Of a stretch of 64,000 nucleotides of DNA, positions 60,037 to 64,000 are shown one piece after another (position 1 is the first letter of the stretch; each line of letters starts with the position of its first letter). Origin of the DNA: Abelmoschus esculentus (Eukaryota > Streptophyta > Magnoliopsida > Malvales > Malvaceae). The translations under genes were made by a program, and so were the position numbers. The stretch covers positions 11,498,001 through 11,562,000 of the forward strand of contig JAUCBN010000047.1 in assembly GCA_035048815.1 (NCBI GenBank), given 5' to 3'. The notes beneath the pieces were generated by a model that was not told the DNA's origin, made no database searches, and worked only from the letters and a program-made list of their open reading frames with translations.

Positions 60037-60573
60037 TAGGGGTGAGCAAAACTCAACTCGACTCGAAAAAATCGAATAATTCGACTCGATTCGAGGCGAA
60101 AATATTCGACTCGTTTTGACTCGACTCAAAATTTCATAGACTCGACTCAACTCGAAAAACTTTCAAATAAAGTTCGAGTTGTAAAATATAAATTCGAATA
60201 ACTCAAAATTTTTAATAATTAAAGGATTAATTTTTAAGTTTGAGACAAGTCTATCAATTTTTTTATGATATATATACATTAATATATAAAAATATAAAGA
60301 GATATCGCTACATATGAAAAAATATATATACATATCTTATATGATTAGAGAAAGTCGTTTAAATTGAAATCAAATCATACTATAACATGATAAATAATTA
60401 TAATTAAATATTTATAGAAACTCGAAAACTCGACTCGATTCGACTCGAATTTCTTAACCTCGAATTAAACCGAAAAAATTTCAAATAAAGTTTGAGTTGT
60501 AAAATATGACTCGTCAACTCGAATAACTCAAAATTTTTTGACTCGACTCGACTCGATCGAATACTCACTCCTA
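60037..60573. mobile_element. hAT-type MITE with 8-bp target duplication
   Basis: Starts TAGGGGTGAGCAAAACTC and ends inverted as GAATACTCACTCCTA. Both arms are dense in ACTCGA/TCGAGT. The flanks ATAGGAAG (60029-60036) and ATGGGAAG (60574-60581) differ by one base, matching the 8-bp duplication of hAT elements. Confidence 0.75.
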
Positions 60574-61296
60574 ATGGGAAGGCCATTAGGGATTTATTAA
60601 AACATGAACAAGATAAATTTTCTAAAATCAACGATCATCTTTTACACCTATTCCTAAAGACAGCGATCCATTAAATAATTCTAATTATATCAAACAATAA
60701 TTTAAAAGGGAACAAACTATTCAAGATAACCGATAAATGTGAATAATAAATAATGTTATGAGAGTCACCGAGCGAACATCAAAAGTCTGTAAAAATAGTT
60801 ATAAAATACGACATAAGATTGAGACGTCCCATGAAACCAGAGAAAACATGTCGCGTAAATAAAGGAAAGAATAACAAGACGTACGAAAAGAAAAAAAAAA
60901 ATTCAAATATAAAAAATGAAAAAAGAATATGAGTTATCAACAATAAGCGATTACCTCATTTTTTTAAAATAATAAGTTAAGAACTAGAAATAAAACTAAA
61001 TTGAAACAGATCTTGATAAAATAATTTGAAGTCACTTATTTTTTTATATATTTTTTAATTTAAACTATTTATTTTTAAATCGAAAGGTTTAATTTAAAAT
61101 TATAGAGATTTAAATTAAATTTTAAAACATTAAAATTTAATAAAAAAATTTAAAAAATTTAAAATAAGTCCTCATTAAAATATTTAAAGAAATGAAAATT
61201 AAAAAAAAAATTGAAAGAAAATTGAAATTTCTAAAAAGTATTAAATCAAATTCTATTTTTTAAATTTTGGGAACAAAACCTAGCGATCCATTATCT
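60574..61296. other. AT-rich intergenic DNA
   Basis: No gene or clear repeat seen. Confidence 0.4.
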
Positions 61297-61547
61297 CGAG
61301 AAATTATATTATTAGTCATTCTCATCACATCATTCATGTGATCAATTAATCAAATGCATCCATTTAATTAATTTTTTTACCTCACCCTTTTTATCAAGTG
61401 AATCATAAAAATGTTTTTAAACTTAATTTATAGTAAATATTAGTAAAGATATACTTAATAAAAATAAGATAAAAATTAATTAAATAAATATATTTAATTA
61501 ATTAATTTCATAAATAACATGACGAAAATTGATAATAATATAATTTT
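61297..61547. mobile_element. decayed Mutator-type MITE, copy 6
   Basis: GAAATTATATTATTAGTCAT at the left and GATAATAATATAATTTTTAT at the right are inverted, and inner pieces such as ATCAAGTGAATC and CATGACG recall the family. It is more diverged than the other copies. Confidence 0.5.
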
Positions 61548-62384
61548 TATATTATCTTTCGTCTCTAAAAATATTTCCCCTATCCAAATACAGTCATAAA
61601 CTTTCGTTATAAAAAAATCTTAGATATTAATATAGAAAAAATCTTAGCCGCTCCTTTTTTGTCTTTCAATTTTTTTATTTGCTCTCACTTTGATTAATCA
61701 TTTTGATCGGTGATTGGCAATTAATCTTAGTATTAATTGTCGAACACTATATCTATTATTTTCTTTATTTTTGTTTTCAATTTTAATAAGAATCTTTGTT
61801 TATATAACACGCTCTTTCTATCCTTATGATACGTTTTTCTTCTATATTTGTGACATGTTTTGTAATTTAATTTATCTATCTTTGTGGTATGTTTCAACAT
61901 ATACTAGCGATCAATTATTATTCGCATAGAGATTCAATTGATGCTAGTTTTTGATTTATGCTTTTGTCGGTGGTCACTTGAAAAGATTTATCTACATTCG
62001 GTTGCTGGTTGTTTCCCGATGAAATTAGTCCTGGGTAGCGGTACTTTTTGCATTACAATTTGAATCTACAACTCATTTCTTCGTTATGCGTTTCATTTGG
62101 ACAGAGACAAAAAGATTCAGGAAACTTCTTAATTTTATTGGTATGTTTATCTCTATAAAAAAAAAAAAAATTATTGTAAGAATCTTTAAATTATTTAATC
62201 TAATTATTTTATTTTTAATTTTAATATAATTATAATATTTTTATGAATTTAATAAAAAATCAATGATATTTGTAAAAAAAATACTTATCCTATTACATTA
62301 GAAAATTTATATGCATATATACTTTTGTCAACTCTATAATTATAAATATATAATGTTAATTAATGTTGTTGTTTTATAAATTTA
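61548..62384. other. AT-rich intergenic DNA
   Basis: A 71-codon ORF at 61714 is hydrophobic but composition-driven and unsupported. Nothing else seen. Confidence 0.35.
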
Positions 62385-62500
62385 GTTAACTCTTGAACAT
62401 TATAAATAAATTTCGTGCAATTAAAACGCCAACACACATAAGCCTATTTTAATTATTGAGATAACCTATCAAATGTTTTAAAATATCCAAATTTTTTTTT
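62385..62500 (+). promoter_or_regulatory. orphan copy of knottin promoter/leader (copy 2)
   Basis: TTTAGTTAACTCTTGAACAT then TATAAATAA (62401-62409), GTGCAATTAAAACGCCAACA and TTTTAATTATTGAGATAACC. It is closest to the copy at 59838, sharing also AAATGTTTTAAA-TATCCAAA downstream. No peptide gene follows. Confidence 0.6.
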
Positions 62501-62917
62501 TTTTTAAAAATTAGCTTTATATCATTTAAATCAAACACTTTATTTTTACATAAAAAAATTCTATACTTCATTATAGGTATGGACGGAAATTAAGGGATTA
62601 GAGTACTCGATCTCTATAGGTTGTTGTTTTTATGTATTAAGTAGAGATAAAAATTAAAATGTATAATTTTTTAAAAAAATTATTTTTTTAGTCTCTATCA
62701 ATCAAGAAAATTTTAAAAATATATATTTTGATCTCATCTATATAATAAATTTTTAGTTCTGTCCCTGATTATAAAAAGAACACTATAAAATTGTCAAAAC
62801 ATGAACTGAATAATATTTTTAAAATCAGCAACTACTACTGTTTAATCACTTATTTTTGTCCGGGTGTATAATATTATTATTATATTAATAATAATAATTA
62901 ATGTATTTTTTTAATTT

Positions 62918-63004
62918 AGTCAACTCTTAAACATTATAAATAGACTCCTTGCAATTGAAGATGCTCCCCCACATCATCCTCTTTGAATTATTGTTATACT
63001 AGAA
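62918..63004 (+). promoter_or_regulatory. promoter and 5' leader of the intact knottin gene
   Basis: TTTAGTCAACTCTTAAACAT precedes TATAAATAG (62935-62943), 62 bases before the ATG. The leader ACTCCTTGCAATTGAAGATG is shared in diverged form with the two upstream orphan copies and with the 48-kb paralogue. Confidence 0.65.
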
Positions 63005-63217
63005 ATGGAGTTCAACAAGTTTTCTTTCCTATTCTGTGTACTGGTGAGCTTGCACCTTGTATCTGGGGTTGCTCAAATGGCTGTCTTTGAAGATTGCAGA
63101 CCAGATGGTTTGGACTGTGTTCATCCTGAACAGTGTTGCAGTGGATACTGCATTGGCTCTGGTTATGGTTCTGGCTTGGGGTTGCGCTGTCCGGAATACA
63201 GACAACTATCCTCATAG
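63005..63217 (+). CDS. secreted six-cysteine knottin-like peptide
   Basis: A single-exon ORF of 70 residues. MEFNKFSFLFCVLVSLHLVS is a signal peptide, probably cleaved near the GVAQ at 21-24. The mature part has six cysteines (C31, C38, C44, C45, C49, C62) spaced C-6-C-5-CC-3-C-12-C, which fits the inhibitor cystine-knot pattern of plant antimicrobial knottins of the Mj-AMP/PAFP-S type. Such peptides are exported to the apoplast and usually act in defence, but the activity of this one cannot be read from sequence. The 48-kb gene is its frameshifted paralogue; both share signal peptide, cysteine order, TATA box and leader. A Gly/Ser-rich loop (GSGYGSGLG) between the last two cysteines is longer here than in the paralogue. 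Confidence 0.8.
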   Translation: MEFNKFSFLFCVLVSLHLVSGVAQMAVFEDCRPDGLDCVHPEQCCSGYCIGSGYGSGLGLRCPEYRQLSS

Positions 63218-64000
63218 TAACAGATTTGTTGTTTTAATTTGTCCCAAATGTTTTTAATGTTCTTGTAATTGTCACTATTTAATAAAGGTAATGTACAATT
63301 ATGCTACTAATTTAATATTTTAGTACTAATTTAAAAGCCTAGGAAATTTGAGGGACTAACTCCCTAATTTTCAATTTTCTGTCTTAAAACTTTTCACACC
63401 CTAGATTCCTCTTCCCCTCGACCGCCGCTTAACACCGACAATCTCCTCAATCGTCGGCTGCAGAGCCGGCGGCGGCACCTCAGAACATCAGGACAACCAT
63501 GAACTGAAAGCGACAAACCATTAATTTGATCCAACAATTTCAAGTTTACTTGATCTTCTGCAAGTCTTAAACATATGGCCTTAAGCCGTGCGGAATTGTG
63601 CTACTCAATCATTGCCACTTGTAACCATTATTATTATTATTATTATTATTAGGTATAATATTAAACAATTTAAAATGAGTTGATAAAATAATACATCAGA
63701 AAAAAATATGTTATAGTTTATATAAATTTCTAATATTATTTTTAATGTTATGTAAATTTATCCTATCATTTCAAATTCTTTTATCGTTAGTCAACTAATA
63801 ATTTTCATATATAAAAAATCATTTTACACTAAAATAAAATGTTAGGACTAAAATGTATTTAAAAAATTAAAATAATAATTTAATTAAACGGTAGAAATAT
63901 TTTTTAGCGTTATGCCTTATTATATATTATTAATATTAAAAAATAAATCATATAAAACCCAATAATAGTTTATTAATCCAATTCATTATTAAAAAAACAA
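63218..64000. other. knottin 3' UTR and intergenic DNA with a GC-rich island
   Basis: A likely polyadenylation signal AATAAAG is at 63280. 63395-63480 is unusually GC-rich (CCCCTCGACCGCCGCTTAAC, CAGAGCCGGCGGCGGCACC) in an AT-rich background and may be a piece of a gene or repeat. An (ATT)n microsatellite lies at 63627-63652. No further gene seen. Confidence 0.4.

Noticed and set aside
61714..61929. Hydrophobic 71-codon ORF
   Set aside because: Composition-driven (Phe/Ile/Tyr-rich) in AT-rich intergenic DNA, with no other support.
1..64000. CRISPR arrays, operons, riboswitches or prokaryotic defence systems
   Set aside because: The window is plant nuclear DNA with spliced genes. The regular repeats present are microsatellites, tandem duplications or transposon arms.

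Overview
The window is eukaryotic nuclear DNA from a flowering plant, most likely a eudicot. The evidence is AT-rich intergenic DNA, GT-AG introns in most genes, plant-only gene families (KANADI, ALMT, PPR-DYW, the plastid acyltransferase ATS1), a Ty1-copia retrotransposon primed by tRNA-iMet, and many short inverted-repeat transposons. The general look would fit Malvaceae such as Gossypium, but I cannot prove the genus from the sequence. Exon joins were worked out by hand from reading-frame continuity and GT/AG sites.

Layout. 1-2.5 kb: AT-rich DNA with two Mutator-type MITEs. 3.1-6.7 kb: a six-exon KANADI2-like GARP transcription factor (+). 6.7-25 kb: gene-poor, with foldback elements, a SINE, two diverged copies of one non-coding block (11.4-13.9 and 15.2-15.6 kb), a decayed Copia element on the minus strand (18.0-20.8 kb), and a long-TIR element carrying a polygalacturonase exon fragment (21.5-23.3 kb). 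25.1-27.0 kb: a six-exon ALMT anion channel (+). 28.7-34.7 kb: a twelve-exon plastid glycerol-3-phosphate acyltransferase ATS1 (+). 35.6 kb: tRNA-Gln(UUG) (-). 38.2-38.7 kb: a two-exon gene for a 96-residue two-helix membrane protein (+). 39.1-44.6 kb: a complete but dead Copia element with an internal inversion. 44.6-54 kb: repeats plus a frameshifted cysteine-knot peptide gene (-) at 48.4 kb. 54.6-56.9 kb: six-exon SRP receptor beta subunit (+). 57.3-58.3 kb: 3' part of a PPR-DYW gene (-), overlapped head-to-head by a 72-residue secreted-peptide ORF (+). 59-63 kb: repeats and two orphan copies of a TATA promoter/leader. 63.0-63.2 kb: an intact six-cysteine knottin-like peptide gene (+).

The genes are ordinary, independently transcribed plant genes: organ polarity, anion transport, plastid lipid synthesis, protein targeting, and probably defence peptides. 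They do not form a pathway. The most unusual signals are the cysteine-knot peptide family with its duplicated promoter/leader, the secreted-peptide ORF embedded against a truncated PPR gene, the Copia element with a microhomology-bounded inversion and non-TG/CA ends, and the gene-fragment-carrying long-TIR element.
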